Shown here in pieces: positions 45,197 to 53,934 of a stretch of DNA of 64,000 nucleotides. Under the pieces are notes generated by a model. That model saw nothing but the letters and a program-made list of their open reading frames with translations. It searched no databases and had not been told where the DNA came from. Position 1 is the stretch's first letter, and the number at the start of each line of letters is the position of its first letter. The position numbers were made by a program, and so were the translations under genes. Origin of the DNA: Phytohabitans houttuyneae (GTDB lineage: Bacteria > Actinomycetota > Actinomycetes > Mycobacteriales > Micromonosporaceae); NCBI RefSeq assembly GCF_011764425.1, contig NZ_BLPF01000002.1, positions 930,997 through 994,996 on the forward strand. The letters run 5' to 3'.

Positions 45197-45761
45197 GCTC
45201 GCCGACGCTGCGCAGGCTGCCGCGCACCCGCCGGCTCCACTGCTCCTCGCCGAGCAGGATGACCGCCTCGCCGCCCAGAAACGACAGGCCGATCAGGCCC
45301 GCGAGGTCGCCGGGTGTGAAGGGGCCGAGCGACCCGAACCGACCCTGCGCCTCGTGCGCCACCTCCTCCAGCACGGTGAACCACGCGTTGAGCAGCGCCA
45401 CGACCTGCCGCGCCAGCGCCGGGTCGGACCAGCCGGCGGCCATCATCTCCTGCAGCACCCGCACGTACCCCGAGGCGAGGTCGTCCTCCAGGAAGTCGCA
45501 CGCCTGCTCGTAGCGCTTCCACAGCGGCGTCTCCGTGCCGTACATCTGGCGCTGGCGCTCGACCAGCCGGGCGTTTTCCCGGTCGAGCAACGCGAGGATC
45601 AGGCCCTGCTTGCCGCCGAAGTGGTAGTGGATCTGGCTGAGCGGCACGCCGGCCAGGTCGGCGACCCGCCTGGTGGAGAGCGCCGCGTAGCCGTCGGCGA
45701 GCAGGGCGTCGCGCGCGGCCTGCAGGATCCGGTCCGCCGTCTCGCCGCTTCGCTCCGCCAT
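45156..45761 (-). CDS. TetR-family regulator divergent from the methyltransferase operon
   Basis: 201 residues from ATG 45761. The helix-turn-helix is at ~8-55 (ILQAARDALLADGYAALSTRRVADLAGVPLSQ with IHYHFGGKQGL). The ligand domain contains FLEDDLASGYVRVLQEMMAAG. It faces mddA across two near-identical palindromes, which are its likely operators. Confidence 0.85.
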   Translation of the reverse strand: MAERSGETADRILQAARDALLADGYAALSTRRVADLAGVPLSQIHYHFGGKQGLILALLDRENARLVERQRQMYGTETPLWKRYEQACDFLEDDLASGYVRVLQEMMAAGWSDPALARQVVALLNAWFTVLEEVAHEAQGRFGSLGPFTPGDLAGLIGLSFLGGEAVILLGEEQWSRRVRGSLRSVGELIRRFEEPSSGDG

Positions 45762-45794
45762 CGCACGCTCCCGTCGCCGATTTCCGACACTTGT

Positions 45795-45808
45795 CGGTCA
45801 GTCGACCG
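45795..45808. promoter_or_regulatory. TetR operator, copy 1
   Basis: CGGTCAGTCGACCG is a near-perfect palindrome between the divergent TetR and methyltransferase genes; copy 2 lies 35 bp away. Confidence 0.65.
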
Positions 45809-45829
45809 AATGCTAGCGTCCCATCTTAT

Positions 45830-45843
45830 CGGTCGGTCGACCG
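45830..45843. promoter_or_regulatory. TetR operator, copy 2
   Basis: CGGTCGGTCGACCG, CGGTCG-GT-CGACCG, differs from copy 1 at one base. It lies 17 bp upstream of the methyltransferase start. Confidence 0.65.
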
Positions 45844-45860
45844 AACGGGAGGGGATGGAC

Positions 45861-46628
45861 ATGCTTCGCCGCGCATCGGTGCTGGCGTACGGACTCGCGG
45901 CGTACGCCCTGTTTGTCGCAGTGCTGGTCTACACGGTCGGCTTTCTCGCCGGCGTGGGCGTGCCCAAGGACGTCGACGACGGCCCGGCCGGCCCGGCCTG
46001 GCGAGCGGTGCTCGTCGACCTGGCGCTGCTGGGCGTCTTCGCCGTCCAGCACAGCGTGATGGCGCGACCCTGGTTCAAGCGGTGGTGGACGCGGACCGTC
46101 CCGCCGGCCATCGAGCGCAGCACGTACGTGCTGGCGGCCAGCCTCGTCGTCGCGCTGCTGCTGTGGCAATGGCGGCCGCTGCCGGACCACATCTGGTCGG
46201 TGGAGGTCACCTGGGCGCGGGCACTGCTCTGGGCGGGGTACGCGCTGGGCTGGGCCGTCCTGCTGCTCAGCACGTTCCTCATCGGTCACTTCGACCTCTT
46301 CGGCCTGCGGCAGGTGCTGTCGCGGGCCCGCGAGCGCCGCTACGCGGAGCCCGACTTTCGCGAGCCGTGGCTGTACCGGCTGGTCCGCCACCCGCTCATG
46401 GTCGGCTTCCTGATCGCCTTCTGGGTCACACCCGACATGAGCGCCGGACGGCTGCTCTTCGCCGCGGCGGCCACCGGCTACATCCTCGTCGCCGTGCGGC
46501 TGGAGGAGCACGACCTGCGCCGCCAGCTCGGCGAGCCGTACGAGAGGTATCTTGCGCGTGTACCGCGCTTTGTGCCGCGCCCAAGCGCAATCGGGGGGAG
46601 GCGGCGGCATGCACGCCAGGCAGGCTGA
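45861..46628 (+). CDS. mddA: MddA-type methanethiol S-methyltransferase
   Basis: About 255 residues. ATG 45861 is chosen because GGGAGG lies eight bases upstream; ATG 45855 is too close to it. Five membrane helices and the family signatures FAVQHSVMARPWFKRWWTR, STFLIGHFDLFGLRQV and YRLVRHPLMVGFLIAFW match MddA, an NnrU/ICMT-like membrane methyltransferase that turns methanethiol into dimethyl sulfide with S-adenosylmethionine. The 3' end overlaps the next gene by 20 bp, so the two are coupled. Confidence 0.78.
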   Translation: MLRRASVLAYGLAAYALFVAVLVYTVGFLAGVGVPKDVDDGPAGPAWRAVLVDLALLGVFAVQHSVMARPWFKRWWTRTVPPAIERSTYVLAASLVVALLLWQWRPLPDHIWSVEVTWARALLWAGYALGWAVLLLSTFLIGHFDLFGLRQVLSRARERRYAEPDFREPWLYRLVRHPLMVGFLIAFWVTPDMSAGRLLFAAAATGYILVAVRLEEHDLRRQLGEPYERYLARVPRFVPRPSAIGGRRRHARQAG

Positions 46629-48753
46629 CACCGAAGGCTTCGTCGAGCACCTCGGCGTCAAAATCCACTACGAGGTACACGGGTCCGGCGGGCCCACCAT
46701 CCTCCTGCTGCCGACCTGGACGATCGTCCACAAGCGATTCTGGAAGCTCCAGGTGCCTTACCTGGCCCGGCATTTCCGGGTCGTCGTGTACGACGGTCCG
46801 GGCAACGGGCAGTCCGACCGGCCGGTCACACCCGCCGCGTACGGGCAGGCGGCACAGGTGGCGTACGCGCTCGCCGTCCTCGACGCCACCGGCACCGACC
46901 GGGCCGTCGTCGTCGGGCTGTCGCGGGCCGCCAACTGGGCGCTGGAGCTTGCCGCCGAGCACGCGTCGCGGGTACACGGCACGATCGTCGTCGGCGCCGC
47001 GGTCCCGCTCGCGCCGCGCGACCCGGTGCGCGCCGCGCACATGTCGCTGACCGGGCCCGCACCGCTGCTCGAACCGTCGGGGGTGCCGGCGCTCGGCACC
47101 GACCCCGGCGAGCACTGGGCGAAATACAACCGGGAGTACTGGCTGGAGCGGTACGAGGACTTCCTCTGGTTCTTCTTCGGACAGTGCTTCAGCGAGGCGC
47201 ACTCCACCAAACCCATCGAGGACGCGGTCGCCTGGGGTCTGGAGACGAGCGGCGCGGTGCTCGCCGCGGAGTCGGCCGCGGCCTACCCGAAGCGGGAAAC
47301 CGTCGAAGGTTGGTGCGCGCGCATCGCGTCACCACTGCTGGCCATCCACGGTGACGAGGACCGCGTGATCCCACTGCGCTGCGGTGAGCGGGTCGCCGAG
47401 CTGTCCGGTGGCGAGCTTGTGGTGCTGGAAGGCGCCGGCCACATCCCGATGGCCCGCGATCCGGTCCGGCTCAACCTGCTGATCCGCGCGTTCGCCGAGC
47501 GGTTCCGCCCGCCGGCGCCGTCCCGCCGCACGTGGACCCGGTGGGACCGGCGGCGCAAGCGGGTGCTCTACCTGTGCTCTCCGATCGGGCTGGGACACGC
47601 GCGGCGCGACCTGGCCATCGCCCGCGAGCTGCGCGCGCGCCACCCGGACGCGCGAATCGACTGGCTGACCCAGCATCCGGTCACGCGGATGCTCGACGAC
47701 GCCGGCGAGCACGTCCATCCGGCGAGCCGGTGGCTGGCCAACGAGTCCGAGCACATCGAGAGCGAGGCGGGTGAGCACGACCTGCACTGCTTCCAGGCGC
47801 TGCGCCGGATGGACGAGATCCTGCTGTCGAACTTCATGGTGTTCCGGGACGTGGTCACCGAAGAGCGGTACGACCTGGTCGTCGGCGACGAGGCCTGGGA
47901 CGTCGACCACTTCCTGCACGAAAACCCGGAGCTCAAGCGGTTCGCCTACGCCTGGCTGACCGACTTCGTCGGCTACCTGCCGATGCCCGGCGGCGGCGAG
48001 CGGGAGCCGCTGGTCGCCGCCGACTACAACGCCGAGATGATCGGCCACATCGCGCGCTTCCCGCGGCTGCGTGACCGCGCGGTGTACGTCGGCGACCCGG
48101 ACGACATCGTGCCGGACCGCTTCGGCCGGGACCTGCCACCGATTCGCGAGTGGACGCAGGCGCACTACGACTTCTCCGGGTACGTCACCGGCTTCGACCC
48201 CGGCGACTACACCGACCGCGCGGCGCTGCGGGCGCAGCTCGGCTACCGGCCCGGCGAGCGGGTCTGCGTGGTGACCGTCGGCGGCTCCGGCGTCGGTACC
48301 GACATGCTGCGCCGTGTCGTCGACGCCTTCCCCGAGGCGTCCCGCCGCGTCGCCGGCCTGCGGATGATCGTGGTCACCGGCCCGCGCATCGACCCGGGCT
48401 CGCTGCCGACCCGCGACGGCTTGGAGATCCGGCCGTACGTGCCGGACCTGCACCGGCACCTCGCGGCCTGCGACCTGGCCGTCGTGCAGGGCGGCCTGAC
48501 GACGTGCATGGAGCTGACCGCCACCAACCGGCCGTTCATCTACGTGCCGCTGCGCCAACACTTCGAGCAGAACTTCCACGTGGCGCACCGGCTCCGCCGC
48601 CACGGCGCGGGCCGCCGCCTCGACTACGCCGACCTCACGCCCGACTCGCTCGCCGACGCGATCACCGCCGAGATCGGCCGCGAGGTGCGGTACCGTCCCG
48701 TTCCCACGGACGGCGCCGCCCGCGCGGCCGCACTGCTCGCCGACCTTCTGTGA
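46609..48753 (+). CDS. alpha/beta hydrolase fused to a UDP-glycosyltransferase-like domain
   Basis: 714 residues from ATG 46609 behind GGGGGGAGG. Residues ~1-300 are an alpha/beta hydrolase: nucleophile Ser in VVGLSRAANWALEL (Ala where the elbow Gly is usual), Asp in GDEDRVIPL and His in GAGHIPMARDP. A basic linker (RRTWTRWDRRRKR) leads to ~315-714, a GT-B fold like MGT/GT28 glycosyltransferases: N-terminal YLCSPIGLGHARRDLAIARELRARH and C-terminal VVQGGLTTCMELTATNRPFIYVPL with QNFHVAHRLR. The frame is continuous through the junction. Coupling to mddA under TetR suggests a small-molecule modification route of unknown substrate. Confidence 0.82.
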   Translation: MHARQADTEGFVEHLGVKIHYEVHGSGGPTILLLPTWTIVHKRFWKLQVPYLARHFRVVVYDGPGNGQSDRPVTPAAYGQAAQVAYALAVLDATGTDRAVVVGLSRAANWALELAAEHASRVHGTIVVGAAVPLAPRDPVRAAHMSLTGPAPLLEPSGVPALGTDPGEHWAKYNREYWLERYEDFLWFFFGQCFSEAHSTKPIEDAVAWGLETSGAVLAAESAAAYPKRETVEGWCARIASPLLAIHGDEDRVIPLRCGERVAELSGGELVVLEGAGHIPMARDPVRLNLLIRAFAERFRPPAPSRRTWTRWDRRRKRVLYLCSPIGLGHARRDLAIARELRARHPDARIDWLTQHPVTRMLDDAGEHVHPASRWLANESEHIESEAGEHDLHCFQALRRMDEILLSNFMVFRDVVTEERYDLVVGDEAWDVDHFLHENPELKRFAYAWLTDFVGYLPMPGGGEREPLVAADYNAEMIGHIARFPRLRDRAVYVGDPDDIVPDRFGRDLPPIREWTQAHYDFSGYVTGFDPGDYTDRAALRAQLGYRPGERVCVVTVGGSGVGTDMLRRVVDAFPEASRRVAGLRMIVVTGPRIDPGSLPTRDGLEIRPYVPDLHRHLAACDLAVVQGGLTTCMELTATNRPFIYVPLRQHFEQNFHVAHRLRRHGAGRRLDYADLTPDSLADAITAEIGREVRYRPVPTDGAARAAALLADLL

Positions 48754-48770
48754 CCCACCGGCCGCAGGGC

Positions 48771-49640
48771 CTAGCAGTGTTCGTGGTGATAGCCGCTGGC
48801 GCCCGCGGGGACGACGTCCCGGTCGCGGAGGATGATCGAGATTTGGGCACCGCGGTCGGCGCAGGCGCGACGGTAGGCGTCGGTGCCGTTGTCCGTGTAC
48901 TCGATCTCGTAGACCTGGTTGCCGTAGGCGGCCTGGTAGAGATCGCATTCCTCGTAGACGGCGCACTCCTCGGCGAGGGCGAAGTCGAAGCCGATGTCGT
49001 CGCGGCCGGTCTGGCTCAGGTCCGGGGTGTTCTTCTGCCCGACGGCCAGTCCCCGCGTGTGTGCGGCCTCGACAAGCTGGCGGGCGAAAGCGACCGCGTC
49101 GGCCTGGGACAGCAGGCTGTCGGAGCGGGTCCAGGAGTCGAGGTTGTCCGGCTCGACCGCGTCGAAGCCGTGCGCGGCGCAGTCGGCGAACCAGCCGCCG
49201 ACGATGGCGGCCAGCTCGGTCCGCCGCTCCGGGGTGGAGATGTCCAGCAGGTGTTCGCCGGGCCAGTCGGGGTCCTCGACGTACCGCCCCCCGCGATCCT
49301 TCAACAGCAGTGAGTCGTGGTGGGACTGCCACCACGAGTTGTCGTCAGGCTGGGTCTGGAACGCGTTCACGTAGCAGATGGTGTATCGCCCGGACACCGG
49401 CGGCGCCGCACGGTCCCGGACGAGCACACCGACCTCCTCGGCCGGCGGGTACGGGCCGCCGATCTGGTAGTCGAAGACCGCGTTGGCCGGCGGCGGCCGC
49501 CAAGCCTGGTTTGTCGCCGGTAGGGCGACGCGCGAGTCCGCGGGTGTGCCGGCCGGGGCCGGGCTCTGGTCGGCGCACGCACCCAGCAGGCCGCAGATCA
49601 GCGTCAGCCCACCGAGACGGCGCAGCCAGCCATCGCTCAC
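48771..49640 (-). CDS. GH114 endo-alpha-1,4-polygalactosaminidase-like lipoprotein
   Basis: 289 residues from GTG 49640. A lipoprotein signal peptide ends LLGAC, anchoring the enzyme outside the membrane. The rest is a TIM-barrel typical of GH114: YICxVN-like ICYVNAFQ, LLDISTPERRTELAAIVGGWF, GFDAVEPDNLDSW with the catalytic acidic residues, and FDFALAEECAVYEEC. Such enzymes cut galactosaminogalactan-like polymers. It is convergent with the fusion gene. Confidence 0.83.
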   Translation of the reverse strand: MSDGWLRRLGGLTLICGLLGACADQSPAPAGTPADSRVALPATNQAWRPPPANAVFDYQIGGPYPPAEEVGVLVRDRAAPPVSGRYTICYVNAFQTQPDDNSWWQSHHDSLLLKDRGGRYVEDPDWPGEHLLDISTPERRTELAAIVGGWFADCAAHGFDAVEPDNLDSWTRSDSLLSQADAVAFARQLVEAAHTRGLAVGQKNTPDLSQTGRDDIGFDFALAEECAVYEECDLYQAAYGNQVYEIEYTDNGTDAYRRACADRGAQISIILRDRDVVPAGASGYHHEHC

Positions 49641-49690
49641 CGTTTCACCGTAAACGGCGGAGCATGGCGCGCCGGCCCTTTCGGCTCTGA

Positions 49691-50449
49691 TCACTGCCGC
49701 AGGAACGCCGTCACCATCGGCAGCACGAACTCGGGCCGGATGACATGCATGTGCTTCGTGCCTGGCAGGATCGCCAGCTGGGCATTGGGCACCAGCTGCT
49801 TCATCTGGACGGCGTGCTCGAGCCGGATGAAGTCGGTGTCGCCGATGATGATGAGTACCGGCATGGTCATCCGGGCCAGCTGTTCGTCGGTCCACGCTTC
49901 GAAGTCGTGTACCGCCGGCTGGATCTTCTCCACGAACGGGAAGAAGTCCTCGGGGTTCGGCGCCACCTCGTCGTAGGCGCGCTTCATGGCCACGGACTCC
50001 TCCTCGGTCGGCAGCCGAGGCGAATCCCCCTCCGGCGCCGTGATCTCGGGGTAGTAGGCGTCCGGCCGGAAATGCGAGGCCGCCAGCACGACCCGGCCGA
50101 CCCGCTCCGGGGCCCGGACGGCGACCTCGGTGGAGACAAGCCCACCCAGGCTGTACCCGAAGAAGTCGGCCTGCTCGATGCCGAGCTGGTCGAGCAGCGC
50201 GATCACGTCCTCGGCGCACTGCCGGATGGAGAACGGCCGGTCGCTGTCGGCCGTGTGTCCGTGTCCCTGCAGCTCGACGCCGATCACCTTCCGCTCGGCG
50301 GTCAGCGTCGGCAGCAAGGCGTCGAAGCTCAGATGGAACGTGAGCACGCCGCCATGCAACATGATCAGCGGTCGGCCGGGCCGGTCGGCGCCGAGGATTT
50401 CGTAGTAGAGGTCGATGCCGTTCACCTGGGCGTACGCGCCTTGCGCCAT
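49691..50449 (-). CDS. alpha/beta hydrolase
   Basis: 252 residues from ATG 50449 behind GGGA; an upstream ATG at 50473 is in frame but poorly placed. Oxyanion-loop HGG is in MLHGGVLTFH, the nucleophile Ser in FFGYSLGGLVS, Asp in IGDTDFI and His in GTKHMHVI. No signal peptide, so cytoplasmic. The substrate is not evident; it may be an ester or lactone. Confidence 0.82.
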   Translation of the reverse strand: MAQGAYAQVNGIDLYYEILGADRPGRPLIMLHGGVLTFHLSFDALLPTLTAERKVIGVELQGHGHTADSDRPFSIRQCAEDVIALLDQLGIEQADFFGYSLGGLVSTEVAVRAPERVGRVVLAASHFRPDAYYPEITAPEGDSPRLPTEEESVAMKRAYDEVAPNPEDFFPFVEKIQPAVHDFEAWTDEQLARMTMPVLIIIGDTDFIRLEHAVQMKQLVPNAQLAILPGTKHMHVIRPEFVLPMVTAFLRQ

Positions 50450-50536
50450 GTCGATTCCCTTCGTCGCTGGCATGGGACGCTACGGCTCGCGGGCCGGCGC
50501 GGGCATCTGTCAGATGACTGGTGCGGAGCCGGCAGG

Positions 50537-51138
50537 CTACGGCTCTGTGGCCCGCCGCGCGCGCAGGGCCCGCAGCTTGTGGCGGTTTCCGCAGCGCTCC
50601 ATCGCGCACCAGCGCCGGGCGCCGGGGCGGGAGGAGTCGACGAAGACCATCGGGCAGTTGTCGCTCGCGCACTCGCGGATGCGCCCGGACAGCGGCCCGG
50701 ACAGCAGCTCGATCATCTCGCGGGCCAGTGTCGACAGGACCTGCGTCACCTCGACCGGCGGTGCCCACCCGGCGGTGGCGCCGTCCGCGGCGAGCTCCGG
50801 GACCAGCGGCGCCGCGGTCGCGGAGCGGTTGATGGCGGCCAGCGCTCCGGCGGGCAGCGGGCGGCCCGCCGCCCGGGCGTGTGCCGCCTCCCAGATCGCC
50901 TGGCGCAGGGTCTTGGCGGCGGCCAGGTCGGCCGCCGTGACGGGGACCGTCATGACGGCCCCAGCGGTGGCTGGCCCAGCCATTCGGCCAGGTCGGCCGG
51001 CTCGTGCAGGGACTCGAACTTCGCGTACTGCCCCTCGCCGCCGGTGTGGGCGAAGTCCAGGCAGACGGCGCCGGCGTCGAACCAGAACGACCCGCCCTTG
51101 GGGTCCTGCAAGAGCCTTCCGGTTGCGCCCGCTCGCAT
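50537..51138 (-). pseudogene. CGNR zinc-finger protein (ABATE + CGNR), frameshifted
   Basis: Two frames form one family member. ATG 51138 opens an ABATE-type N-terminus (GGSFWFDAGAVCLDFAHTGG...LAEWLGQPPLG). The C-terminal frame continues VTAADLAAAKTLRQAIWEAA and ends with the zinc finger CASDNCPMVFVD...RRWCAMERCGNRHK, including the name-giving CGNR. One extra G at about 50959-50962 fuses them into about 200 residues, the usual size. The stop and a downstream ATG overlap as ATGA, so translational coupling of two halves is a weaker alternative. Such proteins are probable transcriptional regulators. Confidence 0.78.
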
Positions 51139-51208
51139 GAACCCACTATAACTGGTGTCGGAAGCAGACACCGGTTTAAGCGGTGTCACCGATCGAGGAG
51201 GCAACGAC

Positions 51209-51598
51209 ATGGGTGTCCGGCACATCAACCCGGAGGGACTGCACCGCAGCCCCGCCTTCAGCCAGGCCGTCGTGGTCGAGCAGCCGACAAAGACGATCTA
51301 CATCGGCGGGCAGAACGGCGTCGACGCCGATGGCAAGGTCGTCGGTCCCACGGTGGGGGAGCAGTCCAGGCAGGCGTTCCGCAACCTGGCGACAATCCTG
51401 GAGAGCGAGGGCGCGAGCCTGGCCAACATCGTGCATTGGCGGATCGCCACGGTGGAGGGCCAGAGCTTCGACGAGGGTGTGGCCGCCTTCCAGGAGGTGT
51501 GGGACAGGTCCGACCCGCCGCCGGCCATCACGGTCCACGTGGTCGCGGCCCTGGGTCCCGGCGTCCTCGTTGAGATCGACGCCGTCGCGGTCGTCTGA
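51209..51598 (+). CDS. RidA/YjgF-family protein
   Basis: 129 residues from ATG 51209 behind GAGGAGG. It follows the family pattern: FSQAVVVEQPTKTIYIGGQNGVDADGKVVG, a middle SRQAFRNLATILESEGASLANIV, and the C-terminal PPPAITVHVVAALGPGVLVEIDAVAV. The family's deaminase Arg in its PxxRxxV motif is replaced here (PPPAITVHV), so true imine deaminase activity is doubtful. It is divergent from the CGNR gene. Confidence 0.85.
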   Translation: MGVRHINPEGLHRSPAFSQAVVVEQPTKTIYIGGQNGVDADGKVVGPTVGEQSRQAFRNLATILESEGASLANIVHWRIATVEGQSFDEGVAAFQEVWDRSDPPPAITVHVVAALGPGVLVEIDAVAVV

Positions 51599-51678
51599 CG
51601 ACGACCAGAAGCGCGTTGCTCTATGTACCTCTCGCGTCTTTTGTCATGGTTGTAGCCTCCGGATGAGGAGGCTCTGCC

Positions 51679-52743
51679 ATGCACTTCACGACCAGGCGCT
51701 TGGTGGTGGGTGCGGTGGCGCTGGCGGTGCTGTCGGCCACGCTCGGCGGGCTGGTCGGTGCGGGACTGCGCTCCGACCCGGACACCGCCGCCGAACGGCC
51801 CGCGTCCAGCGGCGCGGGATGTGATGTCGCCGAGGTGTCGGCCGCGGTGCTGCCCTCGCTGGTGACGATCCACGTGCGCGGACCCGCTGGTTCGGGCAAC
51901 GGATCCGGGTCGGTCCTCGACCAGCAGGGCAACATCCTGACCAACGACCACGTGATCGCGCAGGCGGTGCCCGGCGGCACCGTGACGGTCGATTTCGCCC
52001 GCGGGTACACGCAGGTCGCGGCGGCCATCGTCGGCCGTGACCCGGCGACCGACCTGGCCGTCGTGCGGGCGCAGCCGCCCGGTGGCGGCCTGGTGCCGAT
52101 CGCGCTCGGCGACTCGGCCGCGCTCATCGTCGGGCAGCCGGTCGTCGCGGCGGGCTCCCCGCTGGGACTGTCCGGCACGATCACGGCCGGCGTCGTGAGC
52201 GCGCTGAACAGGTACGTCGACGTGGGGGAGGGCGCGCGACCCGCCACGCTGGTCAACACGGTGCAGACCGACGCCGCGATCAACCCGGGCAACAGCGGCG
52301 GCCCGCTCACGGACTGCGCCGGCCGCCAGATCGCCGTCAACACGGCCGGCGCGCAGGTGCCGGGAGGCGGCGGGGGCAGCATCGGGCTGAACTTCGCCAT
52401 CCCCATCACCTTCGCGAACGCTGTCGCGGACGAGCTCATCGAAAACGGGCGGGCCACGCATCCGACCATCGGCGTCCTCGCGGTGACGGTCACCGACGAG
52501 ATGGCCAGCGCGACAGGGCTTCCCCGCGGCGCGCGGGTCGAGCAGGTGCTGCCCGGACTCGGCGCCGCCGCCGCGCGGATCCAGGCGGGTGACGTCATCA
52601 CCAGGATCGGCGACGCCGCGGTCAACAGCGTCGATCAGATGCAGGTCGCGATCCGCAGCCACAACCCCGGCGACACGGTACCGGTGAGCTACACCCGCGG
52701 CGGGGCGGCGCAGACGGCCAACGTGGCCGTGACCGCGGCCTGA
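51679..52743 (+). CDS. membrane-anchored HtrA/DegP-like serine protease
   Basis: 354 residues from ATG 51679 behind GAGGAGG. One N-terminal helix (RRLVVGAVALAVLSATLGGL) holds it to the membrane. The S1C domain (~45-250) has the triad His in LTNDHVIAQ, Asp in DPATDLAVVR and Ser in INPGNSGGPL. A PDZ domain (~260-350) follows, with ARIQAGDVITRIGDAAV. It probably degrades misfolded extracytoplasmic proteins. Confidence 0.88.
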   Translation: MHFTTRRLVVGAVALAVLSATLGGLVGAGLRSDPDTAAERPASSGAGCDVAEVSAAVLPSLVTIHVRGPAGSGNGSGSVLDQQGNILTNDHVIAQAVPGGTVTVDFARGYTQVAAAIVGRDPATDLAVVRAQPPGGGLVPIALGDSAALIVGQPVVAAGSPLGLSGTITAGVVSALNRYVDVGEGARPATLVNTVQTDAAINPGNSGGPLTDCAGRQIAVNTAGAQVPGGGGGSIGLNFAIPITFANAVADELIENGRATHPTIGVLAVTVTDEMASATGLPRGARVEQVLPGLGAAAARIQAGDVITRIGDAAVNSVDQMQVAIRSHNPGDTVPVSYTRGGAAQTANVAVTAA

Positions 52744-52782
52744 GCCTCGTGGCATGGTGGGTGGGGGCCGGCCGGAGGAGGA

Positions 52783-52935
52783 AGCGTGAGCCTCAGCCGG
52801 GGCTTCACCACGCGCCACTACGCGATCCGGGAGGCGTCCGCGCAGCAGGCGGCGCCGGTGCTGCGGCGCCACATCGCCGTGGCCACCGCGACGCGCGCGT
52901 ATTTCCTGGCGGACAAGAACGATCCCGTCGAGCGG
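52783..52935 (+). pseudogene. fragment of a deazaflavin-dependent nitroreductase-family gene
   Basis: About 50 codons (VSLSRGFTTRHYAIREAS, AQQAAPVLRRHIAVATATR, then AYFLADKNDPVE) resemble the C-terminal third of F420/nitroreductase-family proteins. The upstream nucleotide-binding part and the usual HPVF tail are missing. A GGAGGAGGAAGC sequence precedes GTG 52786, but no family member begins here. The fragment sits between the HtrA stop and the DUF4097 stop and looks like a deletion remnant. The end is approximate. Confidence 0.45.
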
Positions 52936-52953
52936 GCGACCACCAGGCATCGG

Positions 52954-53784
52954 TCACGGGCGGTGGACGGTGATGTCGCCGCCGTGGCTGCGGGCGCGCA
53001 CCTTAACGGTACGGTCGGAGGGGGCGGGAGCCTCCAGCTGGTTGCGCACGCGGCCGGCCGAGGTGTGCGCGTCCAGCCGGGCCGTGATGCCCGCGGGGAC
53101 GCCGACCTCCACCTCACCGGTTGCGGTGTACAGGTCGACCGGGCCGGTGCCCAGCTCGCCGACGCGGACGTCGCCGCTGGCGGTCCTGGCGTTGAGCGCG
53201 GCACGCGCCGCGCCGACGGTGATGTGGCCGTTGGCCGAGTTCACCCGCAGGTCGCCGGCGACCTCGCCGACCCAGCTGTTACCGCCGATGTTCTTGACCA
53301 CCGCGCCGCCGTCGACCTGGCGAACCCGGATCTCCCCGTTCGCGCTCACGTCGGCCTGCCCGGTCACGTGGTCCACGCTCACCTTGCCGCTGGTGGTCCG
53401 CAGCCGCACCTCGGCGGCCCGCTCGACCCGGATGTCCCCGGTCGGGGTCTTCAGCTGGCAGGAGCCGACCACACCCTCGACCAGGTACCTGCCCTTCGCG
53501 GTGTCGCCCTGCACGTCAGAACCGGTCGGCAGCTGCACCAGCACCTCCACCGAGCCGTACTTGTTGCTGAACGCGGTACGCAGCTTCGAGTGCTTGACCA
53601 GTAGCTTCCCGTCGGCGAACTCGATGTTGGCCTGCTCGGCGGCCTTGACGTCCAGCTCCCACGACGGGTCCGCCGGCCGCACCTCGACCACGGTGTCGGC
53701 GCGGTCGCTGGCCTTGAACTGGATGTTGCCGAGGACGATGTCGACCGTCGCCGAGATCGGGCCGGGAGTGTGGAAAGTAGGCAT
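52954..53784 (-). CDS. DUF4097-family beta-helix protein
   Basis: 276 residues from ATG 53784 behind AGGAGG. It is made of short repeated strands (PTGDIRVERA, TSGKVSVDHV, ANGEIRVRQV, ANGHITVGAA, ASGDVRVGEL, ATGEVEVGVP), as in the DUF4097/adhesin-like beta-helix. It has no signal peptide. It is divergent from the DrrAB-type ABC transporter and may be co-regulated; DUF4097 genes often neighbour transporters and regulators. Function unknown. Confidence 0.78.
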   Translation of the reverse strand: MPTFHTPGPISATVDIVLGNIQFKASDRADTVVEVRPADPSWELDVKAAEQANIEFADGKLLVKHSKLRTAFSNKYGSVEVLVQLPTGSDVQGDTAKGRYLVEGVVGSCQLKTPTGDIRVERAAEVRLRTTSGKVSVDHVTGQADVSANGEIRVRQVDGGAVVKNIGGNSWVGEVAGDLRVNSANGHITVGAARAALNARTASGDVRVGELGTGPVDLYTATGEVEVGVPAGITARLDAHTSAGRVRNQLEAPAPSDRTVKVRARSHGGDITVHRP

Positions 53785-53934
53785 CGGGCTGTCCTCCTGA
53801 CAGTGCCGGGTGAGCGATGTAGCCAGGTTCGCCGGACGCTCTGACACCTGCCCGCCACCGTGCGGGTCTGGGCTCGACGGCCGTGTCAGGGGCGTGTCAG
53901 GGCGGTGGCGGCACGCCCGACGACGGTGGTCGGC

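Noticed and set aside
50537-50983. CGNR C-terminal half as a separate gene with its own ATG
   Set aside because: The zinc-finger half and ABATE half are one protein in the family; a one-base loss explains the split better than two genes.
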